From the NCBI RefSeq assembly GCF_014269185.2, contig NZ_JABWRZ020000002.1, positions 744,001 through 808,000 of the forward strand: DNA of 64,000 bases. Direction: 5' to 3'. The notes under the pieces were generated by a model, which did no database searches, was not told the DNA's origin, and saw nothing but the letters and a program-made list of their open reading frames with translations. Origin of the DNA: Pseudomonas oryzicola. GTDB taxonomy: Bacteria > Pseudomonadota > Gammaproteobacteria > Pseudomonadales > Pseudomonadaceae. The position numbers and the translations under genes are program-made. Positions 47,253-56,072 of this stretch are shown here, in pieces. The first letter of the stretch is position 1. Each line of letters opens with the position of its first letter.

Positions 47253-48173
47253 CTACCCGGGCGCGAGCATCAGGTTCGGTGCCAACCGATGGAAGCCCTC
47301 CTCGTCCAGGCGCATATCCAGCGCCAGGCTGGCCAGGTCGTCGGCCAGGGGCTCGGCGGCCGCGTCGTTTTCCAGGTAGTTGTGCTTCAGGTAGCTTTTG
47401 CACGCGGGGCAGCACTCGGCCCGCAACGGCGCCTTGCCCGGGGCATGGCGATCGTCGTCGAGGCTGGTGTAGCGCAAGTCCTTGCTCGACTCGCAATACA
47501 CGCACTTGACCCGCACCACATGCCATTCACAGGCACACAGCGAACAGGCCAGGTAGCGCAGGCCATTGTGCTTGCCACGGTTGCGCACCACCCCGGCCAT
47601 TGCTGGTGAACCACAGGCCGGGCACTGCGCCAGGCTGCCGGCAGGCTTGAGTTCGGGCGCGGGCAGTGCCAGCAGCCAGCTGCCCCAGGCCGCCTGCAAC
47701 GCGGCGCCGAGAAATGGCACCAACGCCGCAGGCACGGCATCGTACTGGCCGGCAAGCAAGGCGATACCCCAGCCCTTGCGTTGATCGTCGCCACTGCTGC
47801 GCAGGGCTTGCAGCGCCTCCCCCAACGGACCGCTGGTGTCCGCGTCAAAGTGGCCAAGCAAGGCCTGCAACCAGGCCAGCCACGGACCTTCGCGCACCAG
47901 GCTGTCAGCCGCCAGCGGCGGCAACCCATGACTGATGCACAGGCGCTGACGCTGCTCGGCCACCGGCATATCGCCGGGTGGGTTATCCACAAGCTGCTGC
48001 TGAATGCGGCACAACCGGGCCGCCAGCTTCAGGTAATCGCCAAGGGCATTGCCCTCGGCCAGCTGTTCCAGGCGCGCGGCGCGCAGCTCGAACAGGTTGC
48101 CAGGGGGCAGATGCAGAAACGGCGGCATCACCGCCGACGCTTCGATCTGCCCGGGTTCGAGTATCGTGCTCAA
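47253..48173 (-). CDS. fdhE: Formate dehydrogenase accessory protein FdhE
   Basis: Cytosolic iron protein needed for maturation of respiratory formate dehydrogenase. The 306-residue protein has the cysteine motifs in the C-terminal half: CPACGSPAM, CSLCACEW, CVYCESS and CCPACKSY, plus HNYLENDAAAEPLADDLASLALDM near the end. It follows the fdoGHI genes by four bases and is read in the same direction, so it belongs to their operon. Confidence 0.95.
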   Translation of the reverse strand: MSTILEPGQIEASAVMPPFLHLPPGNLFELRAARLEQLAEGNALGDYLKLAARLCRIQQQLVDNPPGDMPVAEQRQRLCISHGLPPLAADSLVREGPWLAWLQALLGHFDADTSGPLGEALQALRSSGDDQRKGWGIALLAGQYDAVPAALVPFLGAALQAAWGSWLLALPAPELKPAGSLAQCPACGSPAMAGVVRNRGKHNGLRYLACSLCACEWHVVRVKCVYCESSKDLRYTSLDDDRHAPGKAPLRAECCPACKSYLKHNYLENDAAAEPLADDLASLALDMRLDEEGFHRLAPNLMLAPG

Positions 48174-48177
48174 GCGC

Positions 48178-48834
48178 TCATCCTTCTTTCCGTCCGTGAC
48201 TGCCCGGGGTCTTGTCGCCGGTCACTTCGCGGTACCACAACTCATGGTGCTTGCGCGCCCAGGCGCGGCTGACCCAGCCATGCAGCATGGCGCCGACCGA
48301 GCCCTTGATCCAGATGCCGGCGTAGATGTGCACGATGATACTGAGGATCAGCACGAACGCCGCCAGGGCATGGAGCAAGGTGGCCAGGCGAATGGCGCCT
48401 ATGTCGAAGTACTGGCTGAACCAGGCACGCCAGATCACCACGCCGCTGAGCAACAGGATCAGCATGCACACCAGCAGGGTCCAGAACAGCAGTTTCTGGC
48501 CGGCGTTGTATTTGCCGATCGGCGGTACGCCGTCCTCCTTGTTCAGCATGACCCGATCGATACGACGCAGCCATAGGCGATCGTTGGCGGTGATGAAGTT
48601 CGCGCGCCAGAAGCGCAGCACCAGGCCGAGGAAGAACACGAACATGGCCATGCCCAGGAACGGGTGTAGGATACGCGTCCATGGCCCGCCGCCGAACAAA
48701 TGGCTGAGCCAGAACAGCGCTGGATGGAACAGCGCCAGCCCGGACAGCCCGGCGAGGACGAACAGGATCGCGACGACCCAGTGGTTGCTGCGTTCGTTGG
48801 CGTTGTAGCGCAGGATGGGTTTGTTGTCGTTCAT
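48178..48834 (-). CDS. fdoI: Formate dehydrogenase cytochrome b556 (gamma) subunit
   Basis: Membrane anchor and quinone-reducing subunit of the periplasmic formate dehydrogenase. The 218-residue protein has four membrane helices starting near [18 protein letters not shown] and bears His residues for the two hemes b (RSNHWV at the start, [25 protein letters not shown]). It overlaps fdoH by four bases. The last residues are polar and rich in Arg/Lys, on the cytoplasmic side. Confidence 0.95.
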   Translation of the reverse strand: MNDNKPILRYNANERSNHWVVAILFVLAGLSGLALFHPALFWLSHLFGGGPWTRILHPFLGMAMFVFFLGLVLRFWRANFITANDRLWLRRIDRVMLNKEDGVPPIGKYNAGQKLLFWTLLVCMLILLLSGVVIWRAWFSQYFDIGAIRLATLLHALAAFVLILSIIVHIYAGIWIKGSVGAMLHGWVSRAWARKHHELWYREVTGDKTPGSHGRKEG

Positions 48835-49781
48835 GGTCGCTGCTCCTCCTGGCCACCGGGCCTGGTCGGGTCATAGACATGCACCGACGGGTCCACCTGA
48901 TGCACGCTTTCGTCGGGCGGTGCCGGGTGCTCGTCCTCCTCCACGCGCTGTGGCCCGACCCGCACATAGTGGAAGAACCCGGCCAGCACCGCCGCGCCCA
49001 TGGCCAACAGCGCCAGCGGCTTGGTAATGCCCTTCCACAACCCTACCAGCGGGCTGATCACCGGCTGGTCCGGCAGGCCGGCGTACAGCTTCGGCGTGTC
49101 GGCATGGTGCAGCACATACATCACATGGGTACCGCCGACGCCGTCCGGGTCATACAACCCGGCCTTGTCGTAGCCCCGCGACTGCAGGTCGACGATGCGC
49201 TCGGCGGCATGCACCTTCATCTCGTCCTTGCTGCCGAACACGATCGCCCCGGTCGGGCAGGTTTTCACACAGGCCGGTTCCAGGCCCACGGTCACCCGGT
49301 CGGAACACAGGGTGCACTTGTACGCCTTGTGGTCCTTCTGCGAGATCCGCGGGATGTTGAACGGGCAGCCAGTGATGCAGTAACCGCAGCCGATGCAGTG
49401 GTCCTGGTTGAAATCGACGATGCCGTTGGCGTGCTTGATGATCGCGCCCGGGCTCGGGCAGGCCTTCAGGCACCCTGGCTCGGCGCAATGCATGCAGCCG
49501 TCCTTGCGGATCAGCCACTCCAGGTTGCCGTCGTCGCGCTCGTGCTCGGTGAAACGCATCAGGGTCCAGGTCTCGGCGGTGAGGTCCTGGGGGTTGTCGT
49601 AGGTGCCGTGGTTGTGGCCGACCTCGTCACGCAGTTCGTTCCACTCCGAACACGCCACCTGGCAGGCCTTGCAGCCGATGCACTTGGTGGTGTCGATCAG
49701 CTTGGCGACTTCCTGCTGCTGGCGTACCGAAGGCGGTACGGTGGTGGTGGCCGAGCGGGCGATGATGTCTTGGCTGGCCAT
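48831..49781 (-). CDS. fdoH: Formate dehydrogenase iron-sulfur (beta) subunit
   Basis: Transfers electrons from the FdoG active site to the membrane subunit. The 316-residue protein has four Cys clusters for [4Fe-4S] centres: [35 protein letters not shown] and CTLC...CVKTC, and one C-terminal membrane helix ([18 protein letters not shown]). Its ATG shares one base with the fdoG stop. It is carried across the membrane with FdoG by the Tat system. Confidence 0.96.
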   Translation of the reverse strand: MASQDIIARSATTTVPPSVRQQQEVAKLIDTTKCIGCKACQVACSEWNELRDEVGHNHGTYDNPQDLTAETWTLMRFTEHERDDGNLEWLIRKDGCMHCAEPGCLKACPSPGAIIKHANGIVDFNQDHCIGCGYCITGCPFNIPRISQKDHKAYKCTLCSDRVTVGLEPACVKTCPTGAIVFGSKDEMKVHAAERIVDLQSRGYDKAGLYDPDGVGGTHVMYVLHHADTPKLYAGLPDQPVISPLVGLWKGITKPLALLAMGAAVLAGFFHYVRVGPQRVEEDEHPAPPDESVHQVDPSVHVYDPTRPGGQEEQRP

Positions 49782-52700
49782 CAGAGTTTCTCCACTTTGA
49801 CGAGGAACGACTTGGACTCCGGCGTCTGCGTGTTGCCGTCACCGAGGAACGGCACCAGGGTGTTGGTCAGGTAGCCGTGCCGGGTGGTACCGGTGAAGCC
49901 CCAGTGCAACGGGATGCCGATCTGGTGCACGGTCTGGTTGTTGACCTTGAGCGGGCGAATCCGCTTGGTCACCACCGCCACCGCCTCGATATGCCCGCGC
50001 TTGCTCGACACCCGCACCCGGTCGCCGGCCTTGATGCCCTTCTCGTTGGCCAGCACCTCGCCAATCTCGACGAACTGCTCGGGCTGGGCGATGGCGTTGA
50101 GCCGGCAATGCTTGCTCCAGAAGTGGAAGTGCTCGGTCAGCCGGTAGGTGGTCGCCGCGTACGGGAACTCCTCGTGCTTGCCGAGGGTGTCCCACACCGA
50201 ATCGAAGATACGCCCGGCCGGGTTGCTGGTGGCCTTCTTGTTCTGCGGATGCAGCGGGTTGATACCGATCGGCGTCTCGAACGGCTCGTAGTGCTCGGGG
50301 AACGGCCCCTCGGCCATCTTGTCGATGGCGAAGAACCGCGCCACGCCCTCGGGGTTCATGATGAACGGGTTCATGCCGGCCTCGGGCGGCGAGTCGACCT
50401 TGAAGTCGGGCACGTCGGTACCGGTCCAGGCCTTGCCGTTCCACCATACCAGGCGCTTCTTCTCGGCGTCCCACGGCTTGCCTTGCGGGTCGCTGGAGGC
50501 ACGGTTGTAGAGGATGCGGCGGTTGGCTGGCCAGGCCCAGGCCCAGTTCTGCACCTGGTGCATGCCGTACGGGTCGCTATTGTCGCGGCGAGCCATCTGG
50601 TTGCCCTGCTCGGTCCAGCAGCCGGCGAAGATCCAGCAGCCGGACGCGGTGCTGCCGTCGTCCTTCAACTGGCCGAAACCGGCCAGCTGCTGGCCGGCCT
50701 TGATCACTGCGCCGGTCGGGTCGGTGACGTCGGTCACTGCCCAGCCGTTCATTTCCCTGGCCAATTCCTCCGGGGATGGCTCTGCGGGGATCTTGTATGG
50801 CCAGCTGATGTTCATCAGCGCGTCCGGGTAGGCGCCGCCCTCGGCCTGGTAGCGTTGGCGCAGGCGCAGGAACAGCTCGCTCATGATCTGCACGTCGGTG
50901 CGGGTCTCGCCTGGGCCGTCGGCGCCCTTCCAGTGCCACTGCAGCCAGCGGCTGCTGTTGACCAGCGAACCGTCTTCCTCGGCGAAGCAGGTGGTGGGCA
51001 GGCGGATCACTTCGGTCTGGATATTGGCCGTGTCGACGTCGTTGAACGGCCCGGCATTGCGCCAGAACTCCGAAGTCTCGGTGGCCAGCGGGTCCATGAT
51101 CACCAGCCACTTGAGCTTGCCCAGGGCCGCGGTGACACGGTTCTTGTCCGGCAGCGCGGCAATCGGGTTGAAGCCCTGGCACATGTAGCCGTTGACCTTG
51201 CCCTGGCCCATCATCTCGAACATGCGCAGCACGTCGTAGGCTGGCACGTCGAGCTTGGGCAGCCAGTCGTAGCCCCAGTTGTTTTCTGCCGTGGCGTTGG
51301 CGCCGTACCAGGCCTTCATCAGGCTGACGTGGAACTTGCCGTAGTTCTGCCAGTACGACAGCTGGCCCGGGCGCAGTGGCTTGGAGGCGCGCTTGTCGAT
51401 GTAGGCGGCGTAGTCCTGTTCGGCATCGCCGGGCAGGGTCAGGTAACCCGGCAGCGAGTTGGACAGCAGGCCGAGGTCGGTCAGGCCTTGGATGTTGGAG
51501 TGGCCGCGCAAGGCGTTGACCCCACCACCCGGCATGCCGACGTTGCCCAGCAGCAACTGGACCATCGCCGCGCTGCGAATGATCTGCGCGCCGATCGAGT
51601 GCTGCGTCCAACCGAGTGCGTAGAGGATCGTCATGGTCTTGCCCGGTACCGAGCAGGTGGCGATCTCTTCCCAGATCTTCAGCATGGCGTCCTGCGGCAT
51701 GCCACAGGTCATGCTGGCCAGTTCCGGGGTGTAGCGGCTGTAGTGCTGCTTCATCAGCTGGAACACGCAACGCGGGTGCTGCAAGGTCGGATCGACCTTG
51801 GCAAAACCGTCCTCACCCAGCTCGTAGCCCCAGCCGGACTTGTCGGCATACACGCGCTTGGCTTCGTCATAGCCGCTGAACAGCCCGTCCTCGAAACCAT
51901 AGGTCTCTTTGACGATGAACGACACGTCGGTGTAGTTGCGCACGTATTCGTGCTGGATCTTGTCGTTGCTCAGCAGGTAGTTGATCAGCCCGCCCATGAA
52001 CGCGATGTCGGTGCCGGTGCGGATTGGCGCGTAGTAGTCCGCCACCGAAGCGGTACGGGTAAACCGCGGGTCGACCACGATCAGCCGCGCCTTGTTGTGC
52101 GCCTTGGCCTCGGTCACCCACTTGAAGCCGCACGGGTGCGCTTCTGCTGCGTTGCCACCCATCACCAGGACCAGATTCGCGTTGGCGATATCGGACCAGT
52201 GGTTGGTCATGGCGCCACGGCCGTACGTCGGGGCAAGACTTGCCACCGTCGGGCCATGTCAGACACGTGCCTGGTTATCGAACCCCAGCATGCCTGTTGC
52301 GCGGATGACCTTGTGGGTCAGGTAGCCCGCCTCGCTGGAGGCGGCGGAAGCCGCGAGAAAACCGGTGGTGAGCCAGCGGTTTACCGTTTGCCCCTGGGCG
52401 TTCTTCTCGATGAAGTTGGCATCGCGGTCCTGCTTCATCAGCTCGGCGACGCGGTCGAGCGCCTCGTCCCAGCTGACCCGCACCCACTCCTTGCTGCCCG
52501 GCTTGCGTACCTCGGGGTACTGCAGGCGGCTCGGGCTGTGGATGAAGTCCAGCAGGCCGGCGCCTTTCGGGCAGAGGGTGCCGCGATTGACCGGATGGTC
52601 GGCGTCACCTTCGATATGGATGATGTTCTGTTTGACGTTCTTGCCCGCATCACCCTGGCTGTACATGATCAGGCCACAGCCGACCGAGCAGTAGGGGCAG

Positions 52701-52849
52701 GTGTTGCGGGTTTCTTTGGTATGCGCCAGCTTGAAGTGACGCACCTGCTCGGCGAATGCCGGTGTCGGGGCCATGCCCAACGCCGCAAGGCTCGAGCCTC
52801 CAAGGCCGACGGCGGCGACCTTGAAGAATTGCCGACGGTTCAGGTCCAT
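49781..52849 (-). CDS. fdoG: Selenocysteine-containing formate dehydrogenase major (alpha) subunit
   Basis: Catalytic subunit that oxidises formate to CO2 in the periplasm with a bis-MGD molybdenum (or tungsten) cofactor. The in-frame TGA at 52259-52261 is read as selenocysteine 197, in the context NQARV-U-HGPTVAS, so 1022 residues span both halves. The N-terminus is a Tat signal ([17 protein letters not shown]), followed by the [4Fe-4S] site CPYCSVGCG...CPKG. ATG at 52849 has AGGAG upstream. Expression needs the adjacent selC-selB-selA. A gene finder that does not know Sec would split it into a 220-residue and an 821-residue piece. Confidence 0.97.
52216..52261 (-). promoter_or_regulatory. 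Bacterial SECIS hairpin directing Sec insertion in fdoG
   Basis: Just after the UGA, CGGTGGCAAGTCTTGCCCCG folds into a stem with a small GUC apical loop (GGCAA-GUC-UUGCC), beginning 17 bases after the start of the UGA, the arrangement of the fdnG/fdhF hairpins bound by SelB. Confidence 0.88.
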
Positions 52850-53030
52850 CGTGCACTCCTGATCAGGTGGTGGACGCACGGAACTTGGCCGGCGCCTCTT
52901 GGTAGTCACGGTGACGGCCAATTGATGGCTGCCAACAGGTAAGACTAGCCAAGAATCGCGAAGCTGCGATGACCTGGGTCAGCTACAGCCTTGGTTGCTG
53001 ACCTTGCCTATGCCATCCACCACTGGCCAA

Positions 53031-53792
53031 TCAGCAACGCGGCAGGTTGCGTACCACATTCAGCGCCGCGCTGCTCTGCGCCACGGGCATGATCTCGACG
53101 CTATTGATATTCACATGCCCCGGCTGCTCGGCAATCCAGGCCACCGTGGCGGCAATGTCTTCGGGCAGAATGGCCTGTACGTCACGGTACAGGGCCTGCA
53201 CGGCCTCCAGGTCGCCATTGAGGCGCACCACCGAGAAATCGGTGCCCGAGCACAGCCCCGGCTCGATGTTGCTCACCCGCACCCGAGTACCGGCCAGGTC
53301 GGCGCGCAGGTTGAGGCTGAACTGCCGGACGAAGGCCTTGCTGGCACCATAGACGTTACCGCCCGGGTAGGGGTAGGTGCCGGCAATGGAGCCGATGTTG
53401 ATGATCATGCCACTGTCGGCTTCGACCATCTGTGGCAGGATCTTGTGCGTGACCATGGCCAGGCCGGTGATGTTGGTGTCGATCATGCGCTGCCAGTTTT
53501 CCGCACTGCTGGCCTGGGCACGATCTACGCCCAGCGCCAGCCCGGCGTTGTTGACCAGCAGGTCGATGTGCAGCGATGCGTCCTGGATCTGCGCCATCGC
53601 GGCCGCGATCGACGCAGGGTCGGTGACGTCCAGCGCCAGCGGGATGAAATTGACCCCCAGCTCGGCTTCCAGCGACTGCAGCTTGTCCATGCGCCGGGCA
53701 CCGCCGATCACCCGATAGCCCTTGCCGACCAGGGTGCGACAGATGGCACGGCCAAAGCCTGCGGAAGCGCCGGTTACAAATGCGGTTTTCAT
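53031..53792 (-). CDS. Short-chain dehydrogenase, YdfG-like (3-hydroxy acid type)
   Basis: A 253-residue NAD(P)-dependent oxidoreductase. VTGASAGFGRAI at 6-17 is the cofactor loop; LLVNNAGLALG, INIGSIAGTYPYPGGNVYGASKAFVRQFSLNLR with Ser, Tyr and Lys of the catalytic set; and SNIEPGLCSGTDFSVVRLNGD. This is close to YdfG, which oxidises L-allo-threonine, serine and 3-hydroxypropionate. AGGAG precedes the ATG. It lies 23 bases after the TSUP gene and is probably the third gene of a set with the oxygenase. The substrate may thus be a beta-hydroxy amino acid, which is an inference. Confidence 0.88.
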   Translation of the reverse strand: MKTAFVTGASAGFGRAICRTLVGKGYRVIGGARRMDKLQSLEAELGVNFIPLALDVTDPASIAAAMAQIQDASLHIDLLVNNAGLALGVDRAQASSAENWQRMIDTNITGLAMVTHKILPQMVEADSGMIINIGSIAGTYPYPGGNVYGASKAFVRQFSLNLRADLAGTRVRVSNIEPGLCSGTDFSVVRLNGDLEAVQALYRDVQAILPEDIAATVAWIAEQPGHVNINSVEIMPVAQSSAALNVVRNLPRC

Positions 53793-53815
53793 CAGTTGTC
53801 TCCTATGGGATGGGG

Positions 53816-54601
53816 TCAGGCCAGGTACTTCACGCCGAGGCTGGTGAACAGGCAGAGCATCGAGAACACCAGCGCCTTGCGCACCACCTCGTTACCCTTG
53901 CGCAGGGCCAGTGCACTGCCCAGGTGGTTACCCAGGATGTTGCAGGCCACCAGCGGCAGCGCCAGCAGGTATACGACCTTGCCGGCCATGACAAAGGCCA
54001 CCAGCGCACCGATGTTGGACGCGAAGTTGAAGGTCTTGGAGTTGGCCGAGCTGGAGACCAGGTCCATGCGCAGCAGATAGTGGAAGGCGATGATGAACAT
54101 GCTGCCGGTACCAGGGCCGAAGAAGCCGTCATAGAAACCGATGGCCAGGCAGGTCAGCGGGACCACGGTAAACAGCATGCGCGACGACAGCTCGCGTTCC
54201 TCGACCGGGCGATCCTTCGGCGTGAGGAAGATGAGGATGCCGAAGGGGATAAGCGCCAGGATGATCTTGCCTACGGTCTCCTGGGAAATCGACACGATCA
54301 GGTGCGCCCCCAGGTAGGCTCCGAGCAACGAGAACGGCACGCCGACCAAGGCCACCTGCCAGACCATCCTGCTGTTGGCCAGGAAGTTGCGGATAGCAGC
54401 CAGTGTGCCTAGGGTACTCACCAGTTTTTCCTGGCCAAGGGCCACTTGCGGCGGCATGCCGACCAGCAGGAAGCCCGGCACCAGGAACAACCCGCCGCCC
54501 CCGGCGATGCTGTCGACGAAGCCGGCGATGAAGGCAATCGCGCCCAGCATGAGGATGGCGAGTAACCAGTGTTCCGCCCAGAAAGCGCCTAACAGTTCCA
54601 T
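53816..54601 (-). CDS. TSUP/TauE-family sulfite or sulfonate exporter-like membrane protein
   Basis: A 261-residue protein with about eight membrane segments and the two TSUP repeats: GFVDSIAGGGGLFLVPGFLLVGMPPQVALGQEKLVSTLGTLAA and GFYDGFFGPGTGSMFIIAFHYLLRMDLVSSSANSKTFNFASN. Members export sulfite, sulfoacetate or other small anions. GGAAG lies before the ATG. The gene is 32 bases downstream of the oxygenase and 23 upstream of the dehydrogenase. What is exported here is unknown. Confidence 0.88.
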   Translation of the reverse strand: MELLGAFWAEHWLLAILMLGAIAFIAGFVDSIAGGGGLFLVPGFLLVGMPPQVALGQEKLVSTLGTLAAIRNFLANSRMVWQVALVGVPFSLLGAYLGAHLIVSISQETVGKIILALIPFGILIFLTPKDRPVEERELSSRMLFTVVPLTCLAIGFYDGFFGPGTGSMFIIAFHYLLRMDLVSSSANSKTFNFASNIGALVAFVMAGKVVYLLALPLVACNILGNHLGSALALRKGNEVVRKALVFSMLCLFTSLGVKYLA

Positions 54602-54633
54602 AACAATACTTCCATCGAGTCAGTGAAGGGGGA

Positions 54634-55677
54634 TCAGGAGAGAACTTCGTAGAGATGGTCGGCCCGGGCGAAATGCACGCGGCTCAGGTCGTTGACTGCG
54701 AACACGCGCAACAGCCAGCGGTCGGCGCCGTCGTTCTGCGGCTCGAAGCCATCGCGGGCGTGCAGCACGCGCTGGTTCTTGAACACCATGAAATCGCCTG
54801 GCAACAGCAGGTGCGGCTCATCGAAGCGGCGGCTTTCCAGCACGCTGCGCAGATTGCCCAAGGCTTGCTCGGCACGCAGGTTGAGACCGTGGGTGTTCTC
54901 GCTGTCGAAGCGGCACAACCATTCCCCTGCATGGCCACGCGCCAGGACCGGCAGCTCGGCCGTATGGCGACGGTTGCTGGCAAACGAGTCCGGACGTCGA
55001 ATTTCGAACTGCGGCAGGCAAAGCTCACGCACCGTCGATGCCGGCAGCGCGGCGATCACCGCATCGAGGTTGACCAGGGTGGTGCTGATGCGCGGGTCGC
55101 AGCGCATGCCGAAGAAGGACAGGTACTCCGGGCAGCAGGATGTTGCACCGAGAGGTTCGCTGGAGAGCGGCAGGTCCGGGTTGTCCACATGGTAGGAAAA
55201 CCGCAGGCGCGAGCCATGGGAACTCTTGTGGCTGGACGAGCTGCGCGAAGGAATGACATGGCGAAACAGACGGCCGTCATTCTCTCCTTCGTAGACGACC
55301 GGGTGGATGCCCATCAGGCTCTGCATGGTCAGGCTGACCAGGCAGGCGATAGGTGTGCTACGCGGACTGAGCACCCCCGAATAGGGCGTGGGCGGAATAT
55401 CACGGTCTCGTGGGCAGTTGCGCACGATCATGCTGGTGAGGTGCGGTGATTCGACGAAATTGCGGATCTGTTGGCAAAGCGCGCTGCCCAGCACGTCCTC
55501 GGCCTGGTCCTTGAGTTGCGGATAGAGTTCCTTGCTCGTCTCGAAATCGAGCGGAGTGTTGTTCAGCAGGGTTTGCCAGGCACTGGAGATGACCCAGGGC
55601 AGGCGGATCTCGAGGGAGGTCTGAGGCTCGGCCCCTTGTTGCAAGTGTGCGCTTTCCATTTCGAACTGGTATTCCAT
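54634..55677 (-). CDS. Fe(II)/2-oxoglutarate-dependent oxygenase, clavaminate synthase/AsnO-like
   Basis: A 347-residue TauD/TfdA-superfamily oxygenase. The iron ligands are visible as His163 and Asp165 in FSYHVDNPDLPL and the distal His306 in LLPGDFMVFKNQRVLHARDGFEP; Arg320 or Arg324 (DRWLLR) should bind 2-oxoglutarate. The GDF-x-x-F-x-N-x-R-x-x-HAR-x-x-F pattern is that of the clavaminate synthase group, whose members hydroxylate the beta carbon of asparagine, arginine or related amino acids. Near residue 144-154 is a Ser/His-rich loop (SRSSSSHKSSHGS). It is divergent from a MocR regulator and heads a TSUP and dehydrogenase pair. Substrate unknown. Confidence 0.85.
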   Translation of the reverse strand: MEYQFEMESAHLQQGAEPQTSLEIRLPWVISSAWQTLLNNTPLDFETSKELYPQLKDQAEDVLGSALCQQIRNFVESPHLTSMIVRNCPRDRDIPPTPYSGVLSPRSTPIACLVSLTMQSLMGIHPVVYEGENDGRLFRHVIPSRSSSSHKSSHGSRLRFSYHVDNPDLPLSSEPLGATSCCPEYLSFFGMRCDPRISTTLVNLDAVIAALPASTVRELCLPQFEIRRPDSFASNRRHTAELPVLARGHAGEWLCRFDSENTHGLNLRAEQALGNLRSVLESRRFDEPHLLLPGDFMVFKNQRVLHARDGFEPQNDGADRWLLRVFAVNDLSRVHFARADHLYEVLS

Positions 55678-56072
55678 TGAGCAGGCGCGAAGCCGTTCGG
55701 TGTCGTTCTAAGCCGGGCAGAAGCGGCTTCCGATGTTGTTTTGTTAAGCCGTTCACAGCGGTGCGATGCCAAAGCAGGCGAGCCATCATGGCGCCTGCAG
55801 ATTGCATCGACTCAATAATTGTAATTTCAAAAATAACGTCGATTCAATTTATTTCTTTCAGAATCAAATGAACGATTGAATCGATTCAATCAAGCTATTG
55901 ATTTCAAAAGATTTCTGTCTAGCCCTGTGACTGTCATGCAAAACGCCTGGCTGGCACTCGTCTTCTGCCAGCAGCGTAATCGATGCAATTTACCTGCACA
56001 AAAACAGAATTACTCCCATTGGAGCTTTCGTGCTAGGCTTCCGCGCTATCGCATTTTCTGGGTGCCATTTCT
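55678..56072. other. AT-rich divergent promoter region between oxygenase and MocR genes
   Basis: 395 bases without a gene. Clearly AT-rich compared with its surroundings from about 55800 to 55930. It holds the three palindromic sites described separately and should carry both divergent promoters; I could not fix either -35/-10 pair. The plus-strand frame at 55876-56118 has no start signal and is not a credible gene. Confidence 0.6.
55801..55891. promoter_or_regulatory. Three phased operator-like sites ATTGAATCGATTCAAT
   Basis: Site A ATTGCATCGACTCAAT (55801-55816), half-site B TCGATTCAAT (55839-55848) and site C, a perfect 18-base palindrome GATTGAATCGATTCAATC (55874-55891). Centres at 55808.5, 55840.5 and 55882.5, spaced 32 and 42 bases, near three and four helical turns. 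They are the likely binding sites of the adjacent MocR-type regulator. Confidence 0.75.

Noticed and set aside
52259..52261. Stop codon splitting fdoG, as in a pseudogene
   Set aside because: The UGA lies at the known Sec position of formate dehydrogenases, is followed by a SECIS hairpin, and selA, selB and selC are adjacent.
49877..52942. 1021-codon plus-strand open frame opposite fdoG
   Set aside because: Antisense shadow of fdoG, with no recognisable domain and no ribosome-binding site.
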